Notes under the pieces: model-generated
What the model was told of the DNA's origin: nothing
The model's database searches: none
The model's input: only the letters and a program-made list of their open reading frames with translations
Assembly (NCBI RefSeq): GCF_018320785.1
Contig: NC_054872.1
Coordinates: 39,978,551 to 40,042,550 of the forward strand
DNA length: 64,000 bases
Source: Cheilinus undulatus
Taxonomy: Eukaryota > Chordata > Actinopteri > Labriformes > Labridae
Direction of reading: 5' to 3'
Translations under genes and position numbers: made by a program
Part shown: positions 1-10,704 of the stretch, piece after piece
Position numbering within the stretch: the first letter of the stretch is position 1
Layout of the letters: each line of letters starts with the position of its first letter

Positions 1-939
1 GTTAGAGAAAACAAGAGCGACTGCACGGTTTCTTCCGTGCTTATTGTTTAAAATGCCTTACCTTTGAGGAATTTTCTATTATTGAATCCTGTCACTTCAT
101 CTAGATTTGCTGATGCAGGCATGACTGTCTGCAGAAAATGTTAGTGTTGTTCTGTCTTCAAGTGCAAAGAGGCGGGTCACTAAGACCTCTGCAGCAATTC
201 AAACTCCTTTAAAGGGTCCATAGTTCAAAGAATACAAGTGTTTGTCTCCACCTCTAATGAGTCGGCTTTGTTTGATCATTAGAAAACAGACCACTCCCCC
301 CTGAGACTTTTCTGTATTATAATGTGAAGAGAAATATTCAACAAACATTAAGTGAAATCAGTTTTAGATAAACATGCATAACTTTACCTTTGCCACTATT
401 CATCTTTCCATACTTGTGATGACCTACTTACACTCAAGTGACGGAGTAGTGATAACTCAGTATCAGGAGTCAATCATTTACCTGTTTATTCAACTTTCTG
501 TGGAACTCTTATTTCTGTAGCTGTGAAATAAAGGTTTGGTTTGGAGGTTTACTTCACACAGAGGTAGAAAGAAATGAACACATTTGGTTGTTGGGACTTT
601 GAGGAAATGACCAACAGCATGAGAGTGACTCACACACTGTCATGTGTTGTCTCTCTGATACTTGCTGAAGTCTTTCTTTCCCTGACAAACAACACTGCCA
701 CCACCTGAATGATCATCTGATGTTTTTTACATAACCTAGGTTTGAAACCTATAATTAACCAGCAAAGTTATGTTTTGAGACATTAATTCTAAGAAGTGAA
801 TTAATAGAATAGGTGTAGATGACACTGAAGTAGGGAACAGTATGGGAAAGCATGAAAATGAAGTCATACTAGCAGAGGAACAATGAAAACCCCAACTTCC
901 CCATCTTTTCCTCCTACCTATCCTTCTTTCTGTCTGCAG
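1..939. other. Upstream flank of the MAG-like gene
   Basis: No coding exon or recognisable repeat was found here. The last 30 bases (about 905-939) form a pyrimidine tract ending in CAG, which looks like a splice acceptor just before the ATG exon. A non-coding first exon may therefore lie further upstream, but I cannot place it. Promoter elements cannot be assigned from sequence alone. Confidence 0.4.
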
Positions 940-1003
940 TGAGACAGCAGGGTTGCAGACATGCATGTGGACACTGGCTTTCTGTTGTTCCCTCTGCTTT
1001 TTG
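940..1003 (+). CDS. MAG-like exon with start codon and signal peptide
   Basis: ATG is at 961. The coding part encodes 14 codons plus one base (MHVDTGFLLFPLLF), and the codon is completed as Ala by the next exon. A strong hydrophobic core followed by AAPLWTVVQA fits a signal peptide. The donor is GTAAGC at 1004. A pyrimidine tract plus CAG ends at 939, so the exon may start at 940 after an upstream non-coding exon. Confidence 0.8.
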
Positions 1004-4000
1004 GTAAGCATTTAATTTCGTTTTATCAATTTTTAAACCTCATTGTTCTTTGATTTATGTATGAGTATAAGTTGTTATTCCCTGCATCATGGCTTTATCT
1101 CACACAGCAATTTTGTTTCTTGAGTAAGTCTCTTGTAGAATATGTTTTTAAGGATAACAAATTTGCAGATGAGGATACTTTCAATGGTTGTTACTTAAAC
1201 TTTAAATCCTTTTTGTCTTGAAATAGAGAAATATGGAAAAAATGCACATGAAAATATTCAGATATGGATGTTTTTTAAAAAATAACTGGAGTGGAGTGGA
1301 GTAGATATCCAGAGTTAAAAGGGCAGATTGTCGTCTTCCCCTTTCTAAATTTAATTCAGTTGTGAAACCTTTCTGGGTCATTTAATGCAGACATTGCAGA
1401 GTTGCAACGTAATACAGCTGTCTCAACCCAGAATCTGATCAAATTGATCTTTACATTACTGCTCGAGAAAATCTCAAGGAATAAATTCAACCTACAAGTC
1501 CAAAACTACAAAAAGTTTGTTTGTCAGCTTCTAGTGTTCATGAAAATATGTTTGAATAAAATTAGCTTTCCTATTTGTTTTATTGAATTTAGCACTAGCA
1601 GTCGTTTTTTTCAGTCACAACACAAACTCCAAACGTTCTGCACAGTTTCAACATTTTAATTTCACATATTGAGTAAGCAGAAATATTGATTCAATTCAAA
1701 GCCAAACCTATAAAATGCCAAAGTAGAGAAAATAAAATTTTTGCAGTGGATCCGTGTTTTCTCCTCCAAAATTTGAATAATAAGTTCATTTTTTCATTTA
1801 AGAAGTCATATGTCCATATTTTCTAGATTCCGCTTACACAAAGAAAATATTCTCAGACTATTTTTATTATAATTTTGTTGATTATGGCTTACAGCTCACA
1901 AAAAATATAAAATTCACTTTCTCAAAATATTAGAATATCTAAAAACACCAACCAAAAAAAGATTTATAACACAGAAATGGTGACCTTCTGGAAAAATCTG
2001 CTCATTTAAGCAATTTACTTGGTTGAGGCTCCTTTAGGCCAAATTACTGCATCAGTGTGACGTGGCATGGAGCCCATCAGTCCGTGGCACTGCTGGGGTG
2101 CTATGAAACCCAGGTTGCTCTGATAGCAGCCTTTGGCTCATCTGTATCATTGAGTCTGGTGTCTCTCGCCTTCCTCTTGACATTTTCTCAGAGATTCTCT
2201 ACGGGGTTCAGGTCAGACCAGCTGGCTGGCCAATCAAGCAAAGTAATACCATAGTCAGGAAACCAGTTTCTGGTAGTTTTGGCTTTACTGTGGGCAGGTG
2301 CCAAGTCCTGCTGGAAAATGAAATCAGCGTCTTCATAAAGCTTCTCAGCAGATGGAAGCGTGGAGTTCTCTAAAAGCTCCTGGCGGATGGCTGACACTGT
2401 TCTTTCATCTGAAAACAGGACTTTGGACCACTGAGCAATGGTTGAGTCTGTTTTCTCCTTAGCCCAGGTGAGATGCTGATGACACTGTCTGTAGCTCAGG
2501 AGTGGCTCGACACTAGGAAGACGACACTCATGGTCCTTTTCCTGGACCTGTCTATATAGTGGCTCTTATTCACTGACTCCAGCCTCAGTCTGCTCCTTGT
2601 GAAGCTCCTCTTAGTTCTTGAATCTGCTTTGTTTGACAATCATCTGAAGACTGAGCTCACCCTTGTTGCTTGTGCTGCTTTTCTTACCAAACTTTCCCAG
2701 TCTGCTTACCATGAATCTGCTTTGATACAGCCTCTGAGAGCAGCCTGCCCTTTCAGCGGTGGCCTTCTGTGGCTTACCCTCCTTGTGGAGGACCAATGAT
2801 TGTCTTCTGGACAACTGTAAAGTCAGCAGTATTCCTCACAATTGTGGTTGTGTGTACTGAACAAGAGGGAGTGAATGAAGGGGCTTTATTTGTGATTAAT
2901 CTAGAATACACTGAATATTCACTTTTTGAATTAAATTTGTGGAAAAACTGAACTTTTTTTGATCATATTGTAATTTTTTAGATGAACCTGTACGGTGGGA
3001 AGTTGCTCGGAACAGAAACTTTTTAAATTTAAAAGTGCTTGGGATACTTTCATTGATTTTATGGGTTCAGGTTAAAGAAAAACCAAAATAAATCAATAAT
3101 ACATAACATATCACCAACAGACTGATGTGGCTGGATAGCTTGTTGAAATCTTTTTTACTGTTCTGATGGTTTTTCTGCTCTTTATTCCAGCTGCACCTTT
3201 ATGGACTGTGGTCCAGGCCGTCTCTCCTGTACCCTCAGTCCCTGACCGTGTCCAAGCCGTGGCAGGCTCCTGCGTTGTGGTCCCCTGCTCTTTCTCTCCT
3301 CTAGGTCCTCATCCTTCCAGGGGGAGAAAGGAGAGGGTGGACGTCCGGCTGAGGTTCAGAGGTGGTGGTCACTTCTTCCCCCTGCGCAGCACTGCTTATA
3401 ACAGTGAGGACAGGGACCAAGTGAGCAGGGATTTCCAAGGCAGGACTTCTCTCTTTGGGAGGATTGCAGATGGAGACTGCTCGGTGAAGATTGAAAGGAT
3501 CAGCCAGGATGACTCCCGGGTGTTTGAGATCGCTCTGAAGAGAGGGGATGAGTTACTCTGGGGGAAACCTAGGAGCTTCAATCTGGATGTTGCAGGTAAG
3601 GCGCAGTGTTATTTAAGGAAGCTGTTTTTCAGTTCAAGTCTTTGGACAAATATTATTCATTCTTTTTCTTTGCATTGTAAAGATTACACTTAAGTTGCAA
3701 AGAGTTCTCTCTTTCAGCTGAAGCCATCCATAAATTTCATAAAATTCTGAAACATTTGTAAGAAGCATATTACTACACTACTAGAACTTCAAGAAGGACA
3801 CTGATGAATAAACGGTTATACTTTGAATGGAGGATGCTGTCTTTTTAGCGGGGTATAGTGTGGTAAGAATACTTTTGCTATAGAACTTAGGCTTCATAAT
3901 AACTTCTTAAGACCTTATAGCCTCATTAGCTTATTAATATAATACCATACAGATCTTAGCAACTGACCTGAGTCACATGCTGCTAGACTAATTTGCATGC

Positions 4001-7000
4001 TAATCCCTCTTCTTTCTTTCTGCCTCTCCATCTTCTCTTTTTCCATGTCCCTTTCTGTGTCTACCCCTTCTCTTCTCCTGCATCTCCCTCTTCTTTTCTT
4101 CTGGATCTCCTTCTTCTCTCTTTCAGCATCTTTCTCTTTTCTCTCTCTGCATCCCCCTCCTCCTTTCTTTTCTGCATTAACTTCTCTGCTATTTCTGCAT
4201 CTCCCTTATCTCTCTTTCTGTGTCTACTGCTTCTCTTCTCCTGCATCTCCCTCTCCTTTTGATCTTTCTTTCTTTTCTCTTTCTGCATCTCCCATTATCG
4301 CTTTACAGACAGTTTTGGTAGATGACTGTTTAATGTGAATCTACTAAATGTTGCGTAGCACTGAGCTCACGGTGGATTCATGTTTGGACTGAATAAGTAA
4401 GGCCGCCCACACACTACAGGATTTTAAGCCCAATTTGAGGCAAGATTTGCCTCCTCCGACGATCATGGGGGCGTATCCCGAGTGGAGCCTCATCACAAAA
4501 GATAATTTGTCAGAATAATCCTCGTTTGTGGTGTTATTACGATTATTTTACTGCTCCAAATCACGTCGTAGCCTCCCAGACTCAGAATCGAAGATATCAA
4601 ACATGTTTGATATTTACGATTTTAGGTCGTAGTGCCGCTGACTCAGTACCCACAATAACCAACGACAGCGAGCAGATGAGGTAGCGTCACCAGCCGGATC
4701 ATACATACTTTCCACGCTCACAGCCATAAACACAGCTTTAACTTAATTCCAGCCAGGATTACATCTTTAGTCTTTCCCATTTTTTATGATTTTTGCTGTA
4801 ACGCATACCACGCCAGCCTATTGTGGAGGGACAGCAAGACGGTATCGACGGACATCCACGTTTGTTTTTTCTGTGGTCACATGATCACCTGAGGTCGCTG
4901 GCTGTGTCGTACAGAAGATTAAAGATGAAAAACTGTTTGAAATTGTCCTGATGTCTGTGGGCTCCCACAATTTAAAAATCGTTTCAGATTTAAAAATCGT
5001 CTAGTGTGTGTCCGGCCTGATCTGACAAAGGATACGGTATACACCTGCCCTTTTGAGCTTACATTGTTTATGAATTGGCAATACAGATTGTTTGTCTTGG
5101 TAACAGAAAGCAGCATATGTTGTCAGAGTTTTTACTTTCAGTGATGTATTTTAAACTTGTCACCATTTTAGATTTATTTCAAAATGTCTCCAACACTTAT
5201 GGTCATGTTTTCTTTAAAGAAATGACATCTGCAGTAGCATTTTTACTCTACAGTGTCTTTCTTCTCTCAAAAGTATGCTGTCTCTTTTCATATCACACAA
5301 AAATTCTACAAACGTGAGTCCAGGCTTGAAAATGTAGAAATGCGTTGGTTTGGAATCACGGTTTATTGTGCCAAACACTGAGACAGATCACATACAAAAG
5401 TCAACAAACTGATACAAAAGTTATTTTGAGTCATCATGGTGTAAGAGTGCAATGTTGTTTACAACATCTTAGCCTTAAACATAGCAAAAACTTGACAAAA
5501 ATCAACAGAAATGTACTTTTTTTTTTACTTTAATGAGACAAAACAGTCATCAAGTATTTACTTTACTCTGTCCTTGTGGGCATTGAGATTGAGATTTTCC
5601 ACCTTTTATAAACTATCATATGCACTGTTACTGAGGATGTACTTGTTCAGATTTTTGATAAACTGGTAAACCAAGGGCAAATAATCAAAATACTTCGTCA
5701 GAAATCCACTCCTGTCCTTTGAAAGACATCTGCCTTAATAAATCCACACAGTAGTTATGAAACCCGGTAAAGATGCTTTTTCTTTTCAATGACAGACACT
5801 CCTGAGGCTCCGCTCATCAGTGGCATGTTATCAGCCACAGAGGGACAGCTGGTCACCCTGAACTGCTCCGTCAGGTACCACTGCCCCTCCAGACCTCCTC
5901 TCCTGCAGTGGAGGTGGGAGAGAGGAGCTCAACTGAACAGCACTGAGCCCGGGGAGACACTCCACCTCCACCCTGAGCCTGACAGACTGATGCTGCTGGC
6001 CTCTCTGTCCTTCATCGTGTCACATAAGGTGAAGCCAAAGCTCAGATGTGAAGTCAGCTACCCAGGAGCAAAAACACTGACCACTTCTAGGGAGCTACAT
6101 GTTACATGTAAGCATTGTTTTGATTGGTTTATTTGGGTTTTGGTGGCTTTTTTTTTTTACTGAAACATTTGTTTGTCGTTTTGTCTCCTTAGTTTCTCCT
6201 AAAGATGTGATGGTTCAGGTCCAGTCCCTGACGGTGCATGAGGGGGGCAGCGCCTTGTTGGTCTGCTCATGTAAAGCTGACCCTCCTGCATCCGAGTATC
6301 GCTGGTCCTACACCCAACACGGCCACACGGTGCATCTCCGTCAGCGCACGCACACAGTCCGGGTGTTCAATGTGACCCGAGACATGAAGGTCCGCTGCTC
6401 TGCTCAGAACCTGATCGGTCGAGGAGAGTCTCAGCCCACAGCGCTGAATATACAATGTAATTATCCTTCTTACTTCAGGCCTAACCCCTCTGGCCTTGTA
6501 TACCTTGTATTATTCAGTAGCAGATTAAAGATTGATATTGCTAGGTCACCAGTGGACTAGCAGATAGGTGCATGGAGACTGTAGTCCTCCAAGCAAGGGG
6601 CCTGGGTTCAAGTCTGACCAGCAGGTCTTCTACAAAAGTCATTCCTACTCTCTCTGTCTCTGTCCATCATCCTCTGTAATAATGGCATAAAACTCTAAAA
6701 CACAAATCTTGAAAGAGGAAAATAACAGTACAAATTTATTTCCTGTCTCTCTTCCACTTTCCTACCAAAAGAGGCGAAAAATATTCTTTAAAAAAAAAAT
6801 TCCAAAAGAATAGCAGCCTTTATGCAATTATGTAACTATCACACTTCTATCTACTATCACATGTGATATCACACTTGCAATTGTGTTTAGATTAATTGTG
6901 CAGCAGTATATTAACCAAGAATCTGAGGAGAGAAAAAGCGTGAGAAAGATGTTTCCATGCTGCAAACGTATCTGTGCAATTGTCGCATTGTTCCGGAGTC

Positions 7001-8663
7001 AGCTTGCATTTTTTGGTCGTTTAAAACAAGGAACTACTCTGCATTATTTTCCAGGGACTTTAATTTTTTGTTGCATTGCCATGATAGTCAGTTACACAGC
7101 TGAGATTTTTTTTTCATTCTTACTGGGATCATATCATACAAGTGTAAAAAAAAAAAAAGTAGAGCGAGCAGAGTGTAATTGCATTTTATCTAAAATGTTA
7201 AAGGTTTTATTTTCATGCAACAAGCTCTTTCACATCTTCCAGTGTTTTTCTGTTAAAAGTGTCAGTTCATAAGCTTGTCTCAAAAGCTTTAAAAAATCTG
7301 TGAAATTTATTTTTTATCCTAAGACAAGACAAAAAAACATTCCTCGTCTACAGAATAAAAAGTTATTGTGGAACAGAGTCGCAGTATTACAAAAAAATGT
7401 TGATCAGATTGAATAACATCTGGAAAGTGTTGTAAGAGTTTTAACATTTTAATATGCTCTTTCTTTTTTACAGATAAACCAGTCATCCTCCAGCTCACCT
7501 CCAGCTGTGATGCTACAGGTTTAGAGGTACTCTGTCGCTGTTCAGTCGACTCCAACCCCAAACCGGCCGTCACATGGAGTGTAAACGGGTCTGTTCCTCC
7601 CCGCGATTACAACGTGTCGGTGACATCTGAGCCTGGCGTGCTCACAGCGACTCTGAGGGGCCACATGGACAGACCTCAGACAGTGATCTGCTTTGCTTTC
7701 AATGCGCTGGGGAATGACTCAATGATGTTGCTGCAGGGGGGACAAGGTGTGTTCTAAGCACTGCTTTTTCCACATTAATAAACAGCTCTGTCTCTTTTTT
7801 CTTTTTTACGCTGATTTGGAGCTGGTGTTGAAACATCTGTGCAACATGCCTGAAGCGTGAAAACTTAAAGTAGAGAAGAAAATGATAAGGCATGAGTTAG
7901 GATGTGCAATGCAGAAAAGCTTCTGTTGTTGAATCTTAACGGGTTTAGTAAAAGCTTCTGGGGGCTGCATGTTTTGATATTAACATGAAACAACTGCATC
8001 AAACTTGAGTGACAGTTTTACATGACATAGTAATCCATTGCTGTTCTTTTCATCCACGTACAGAGACACCTGCTTGGTTGTGGTTGGTGATACCTGCTGT
8101 GTGTGCTTGTCTGGTCGTATTCTTCCTGTCTCTTTGTTTGTACTGCTGCAGAAAAAGAGCAGAGAGGTATGTGAATCAAAGCAGACCTTTAAATTTTACC
8201 ATAAATTTTTCACACATAATTATTCTGACGTTTTATGTACCTGCTCTTCCTTTGTCAGGCATGTCCTGAGCAGACGCCCAGCTGTGTACCCTGAAGGAAT
8301 GGGAATTTATCAAGACCAAATGCCCCTCTATATTAACTGCACAGAGGTGACTCATATCTACACTAATGGCAGCTACCAGCTTGTATACCAGAACTGCACA
8401 CCTCTTTTTGTCCATACAAAACAGGTACTTCATTTCAGTGACAACATTTACAAATGTCAAAAATCCCTGGTTTCTGATTTCTTACATTAAGAGCTGTTGT
8501 TCCATAGATGCGTCCGATGGCTAGAAGAGGTGGAGAGAGAAGAAGAGGAGGAGAGGGTGGAGGCCGTGACAGACGAGTGGGTTTGGGAGTCAGACACACA
8601 AGAGAAGTTCAGAGTAATTCTGTGGCCGATGCAGAGACAGCTATCTACTTGGAGATCCTCTGA
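961..8663 (+). CDS. Siglec-type Ig receptor, MAG/Siglec-4-like (8 coding exons)
   Basis: Joined exons: 961-1003, 3191-3595, 5796-6107, 6193-6456, 7474-7746, 8064-8166, 8259-8424, 8508-8663. They give 1722 nt, 573 residues plus stop. All junctions are GT/AG and the Ig exons are symmetric phase 1-1, as in Siglec and MAG genes. Order: signal peptide (1 to about 24), V-set (to about 149), three further Ig domains (about 150-253, 254-341, 342-432), transmembrane helix (about 437-461), cytoplasmic tail (462-573). Siglec hallmarks are Cys42 and Cys47 (motif SCVVVPCSF), an E-strand Cys111, and a Cys in RYHCPSRPP of domain 2 that would form the inter-domain disulfide. The last Ig domain closely resembles MAG domain 5 (CRCSVDSNPKP and LRGHMDRPQTVIC). 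A MAG-like protein would be a cell-surface receptor on glia or leukocytes. Odd: four Ig domains rather than MAG's five, and no sialic-acid arginine. A CD22-like or other fish Siglec name is possible. Confidence 0.85.
1744..2992 (-). mobile_element. Degenerate Tc1/mariner element in MAG-like intron 1
   Basis: The minus strand at 2188-2397 encodes a Tc1 transposase C-terminal piece with FIFQQDLAPAHS and DLNPVEN, which hold the second catalytic Asp and the Glu about 35 residues apart. Other pieces are in broken frames up to about 2810. The right end near 2970-2992 reads, in reverse, TACAGGTTCATCTAAAAAAT. This matches the TACAGGTGCAT start of the related copy at 43525, and the left end near 1744 is eroded. 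Dead copy; flanking TA is likely but not certain. Confidence 0.8.
3191..3595 (+). CDS. MAG-like exon 2: Siglec V-set domain
   Basis: 405 nt, phase 1-1, acceptor TTTATTCCAG, donor GTAAGG. It encodes residues 15-149. SCVVVPCSF holds the B-strand Cys and the extra Siglec Cys, and GDCSVKIERI gives the E-strand Cys. The F-strand segment DDSRVFEIALKRG should carry the sialic-acid-binding Arg (Arg118 in MAG); here the aligned residue is Ala129 (or Ile128). The N-terminal Trp of MAG is also absent from the mature start. Confidence 0.9.
4008..4300. repeat. Degenerate CT-rich minisatellite
   Basis: Nearly pure pyrimidine on the + strand, with the phrase CTGCATCTCCCT recurring at irregular spacing of about 40-90 bases. 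It lies in intron 2 of the MAG-like gene. The open frames through it are a composition effect, not genes. Confidence 0.75.
4400..5018. mobile_element. Non-autonomous DNA transposon with terminal inverted repeats
   Basis: The left end AGGCCGCCCACACACTACAG and the reverse complement of the right end AGGCCGGACACACACTAGAC match over about 30 bases with a few differences, continuing into GATTTTTAA. No transposase is encoded. It sits in intron 2 of the MAG-like gene. The superfamily is not certain because no clear target duplication could be read. Confidence 0.75.
5796..6107 (+). CDS. MAG-like exon 3: Ig domain 2
   Basis: 312 nt, phase 1-1, residues 150-253. It starts DTPEAPLISG, typical of the Siglec domain 2 start. 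LNCSVRYHCPSRPPLLQW holds the B-strand Cys and the second Cys expected to bond to the V domain. LRCEVSYPG gives the F-strand Cys. N-glycosylation sequons are NCS and NST. Confidence 0.9.
6193..6456 (+). CDS. MAG-like exon 4: Ig domain 3
   Basis: 264 nt, phase 1-1, residues 254-341, after a short 85-bp intron. ALLVCSCKADPPASEYRW and VRCSAQNLIGRG show the paired Cys residues and the core Trp of a C2-type Ig fold. Sequon: NVT. Confidence 0.9.
6545..6712 (+). mobile_element. tRNA-derived SINE relic in MAG-like intron 4
   Basis: The tRNA-like head keeps a B-box-like GGGTTCAAGTCTGACC near 6600, followed by a CTCTCTCTGTCTCTGTCC-type body and an A-rich tail. Similar architecture recurs at 22853, 52440 and 52800. 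Confidence 0.6.
7474..7746 (+). CDS. MAG-like exon 5: Ig domain 4 (MAG domain-5-like)
   Basis: 273 nt, phase 1-1, residues 342-432. VLCRCSVDSNPKPAVTW, then LTATLRGHMDRPQTVICFA and NALGNDS, closely follow the membrane-proximal domain of MAG. This is the main reason for the MAG call. Sequons: NGS, NVS, NDS. Donor GTGTGT at 7747. Confidence 0.9.
8064..8166 (+). CDS. MAG-like exon 6: transmembrane segment
   Basis: 103 nt, phase 1 to 2, residues 433-466. A strongly hydrophobic helix runs WLWLVIPAVCACLVVFFLSL, followed by CLYCC and the basic stop-transfer RKRAER. The juxtamembrane cysteines could be acylated (inference). Confidence 0.9.
8259..8424 (+). CDS. MAG-like exon 7: tyrosine-rich cytoplasmic tail
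   Basis: 166 nt, phase 2 to 0, residues 467-522. It has six tyrosines. Three lie in YxN motifs (YINC at 491, YTNG at 501, YQNC at 510), the type bound by the Grb2 SH2 domain. Donor GTACTT. Flanked by short introns of 92 and 83 bp. Confidence 0.85.
8508..8663 (+). CDS. MAG-like last coding exon: Arg/Gly-rich tail with YLEI
   Basis: Phase 0, residues 523-573, stop TGA at 8661-8663. An Arg/Gly-rich stretch (RRGGERRRGGEGGGRDRR) is followed by the C-terminus AETAIYLEIL. The latter recalls the LAEYAEI site at the end of L-MAG and is close to an ITIM (A instead of I/V/L/S at -2). The 3' UTR probably runs to about 9190. Confidence 0.8.
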   Translation: MRPMARRGGERRRGGEGGGRDRRVGLGVRHTREVQSNSVADAETAIYLEIL

Positions 8664-9165
8664 GCTTCATTTGAAGGAGCTCAGTGATTCACCTGCAGAG
8701 TTAACAACTTGAGAATCATTGTCCAATGTAACATTCAGCTACTGTATATATTCTAATTCTGTAATTATATGCTACTGCTTTTCATAGCCGTGCACTATGT
8801 GGTGTCTTGATTAGTAAGTGGTACTCTGCCTTACAGTCTCCATATTTAATGGTTTCTGGCTTTTTAAGCGTTTACCTGCAACCTGCCTTTGTGCTCTTGA
8901 TTTTTCAAGGATGAATAGATGTGATACAGTGCTAGTTATTTCATTATGGGTCTGTTGTATATTGTACATAAGCACATTCTCTTGGCTGTTATTAAATCTT
9001 ACCTGTCAGCCACTCCAAATGTAAGTTTACAAAGTTTATTATATATAGCAACTTTGAAGAACAGACTTCACAAAGTGCTTCATAATTAAAGATTAAAAGG
9101 CAAACTAAAGTGATCAAGAGTCCATGTATAAAAGCATACTTCAAGAAATTAAACAAAGATGTCAA

Positions 9166-9171
9166 AATAAA
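9166..9171 (+). other. Candidate poly(A) signal of the MAG-like gene
   Basis: AATAAA lies about 500 bases after the stop codon, with no better hexamer before it except an ATTAAA near 8990. Confidence 0.5.
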
Positions 9172-9304
9172 TGGCTCTTTATTGGCTTTATATCATGGAT
9201 TGTTAACAGCTGAAACATGTTCAGTGTAAACGGATCCCTTAAGTCTGAGTTAGTAGCCTACGTCTGAGTTAGGAAGTGTATCAAAATGCTAATGAGACCT
9301 GAGA

Positions 9305-10398
9305 TACACTAAATGGACAAAAGTATTCAGCCACCTGACCATTACACCATCAAGGCCTGTATGACACTGTATTCAAATACATGTACTTTAACATGGAGTT
9401 GGCCTCCTTTTGCAGCTATTATAATTTCCATTCTTCTTGGAAGGCTCTTCATACGATTTTGGAGTGTTTCTGTGGAAATTTGTGCCCATTCATGCTGTAG
9501 AGCATCTATGAGGTCAGGCTCTGATGTTCCACTTCATTCCAAAGGTGCTTGATGGGGTTTAGATCAGGGCTCTTTGTGGGCCAGTCAAGTTCTTCCACAC
9601 AAAACTCATCAAACCATGTCTTATAGTCCTTGCCTTGTGCACTGAGGCACAGTCATGTTGGAAAAGATAGGTCCTTCAAACTGTTGCCACAAAGTTGGAA
9701 GCATAATATTGTCCAAAATGTCTTGGTATGCTGAAGCATTAAGATTGCCCTTCACTGGAGATGAGCCCATCCCCTGTAAAACAGCCCCATACCATAATCC
9801 CTCCTCCACTAAACTTCACAGTTGGTAAAATGCAGTCAGACAGGTTAATGTTCTCCCGGCATCCATTAAACCCAGTCTCACCCATCTGACTGACAGAGAA
9901 GCATGAACACATTTCCACAGAACACATTTCCACTGCTCCACAGTCCAGTGTCGGTGTGCTTTACACCACTCCATCCAGCCCTTGGCATTTGACTTGGTGA
10001 TGGGAAACTTGCATGCAGCTGCTTGCAAGTTGTTTTACATGCCAGTGGAAGTTCAGAACTCTTCAGTTATGGAATCAGCAGGGCGTTGGTGACTTTTAAA
10101 CACCATGCACCTGTGCAGCTGATGCTTCTACTCTCTAATAATAACACAGCTGACTGGGGAATATCCAGCAGGGATGAAATTTCATGAACCGTCTTATTGC
10201 AAAGGTGGCATCCATCACAGAACCACACTTGAAATCACTGAGCTCTCCAGAACGACCCATTTTGTATCATAAATGTTTTCAAATAGGGACTGCATGGCTA
10301 GGTGTTTGATTTTATTCACCTGTGGACACAAGAGTGATTGAAACACCTGAATTCAATAATTAACAGGTGTGGACAAATAATTTTGTCCATGTAGTGTA
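9305..10398 (-). mobile_element. Tc1-like element with both terminal repeats, dead transposase
   Basis: Left end TACACTAAATGGACAAAAG; reversed right end TACACTACATGGACAAAAT; about 21 of 23 bases match. Length 1094 bp. The minus strand encodes broken transposase pieces ([32 protein letters not shown]) in shifted frames, so it is not functional. A related copy in the opposite orientation is at 29741-30822. Lies between the two genes. Confidence 0.88.
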
Positions 10399-10704
10399 TG
10401 TTCCTGTGAGAGTTTAGGTGCATGAACAACAATCCTGTGATATTAAGAATAATGACAGAAAGAACGACAGCATTGTGAAACTGTTACAATCTCTGATTTA
10501 TTGTTTATTGTATTAAACAGAAGGCCAGAGGCCAGTGTTTGAAGACACCATAGAAATGAGAAATCTTTGTGTTATTTTTTTGCATTAAATGCTGAAAAAG
10601 AACATTTAAAAATTATCTAGTCTTACTTTGATTATCGTGTCAGAATAAGACCTGTTTATTTACAAGTGCCGTCAAGTCAGGAATGCAAGAATGGTTAAAG
10701 GACT

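Noticed and set aside
3993-4338. Open frames of 89 and 113 codons on the + strand and 75 on the minus strand
   Set aside because: All run through the CT-rich minisatellite; Ser/Phe/Leu or Lys/Arg/Glu repeats reflect composition.
8497-8712. Acidic alternative frame across the last MAG-like exon
   Set aside because: The phase from exon 7 selects the other frame, which ends in the MAG-like YLEI; purine-rich DNA keeps several frames open. Kept only as a splice-variant question.
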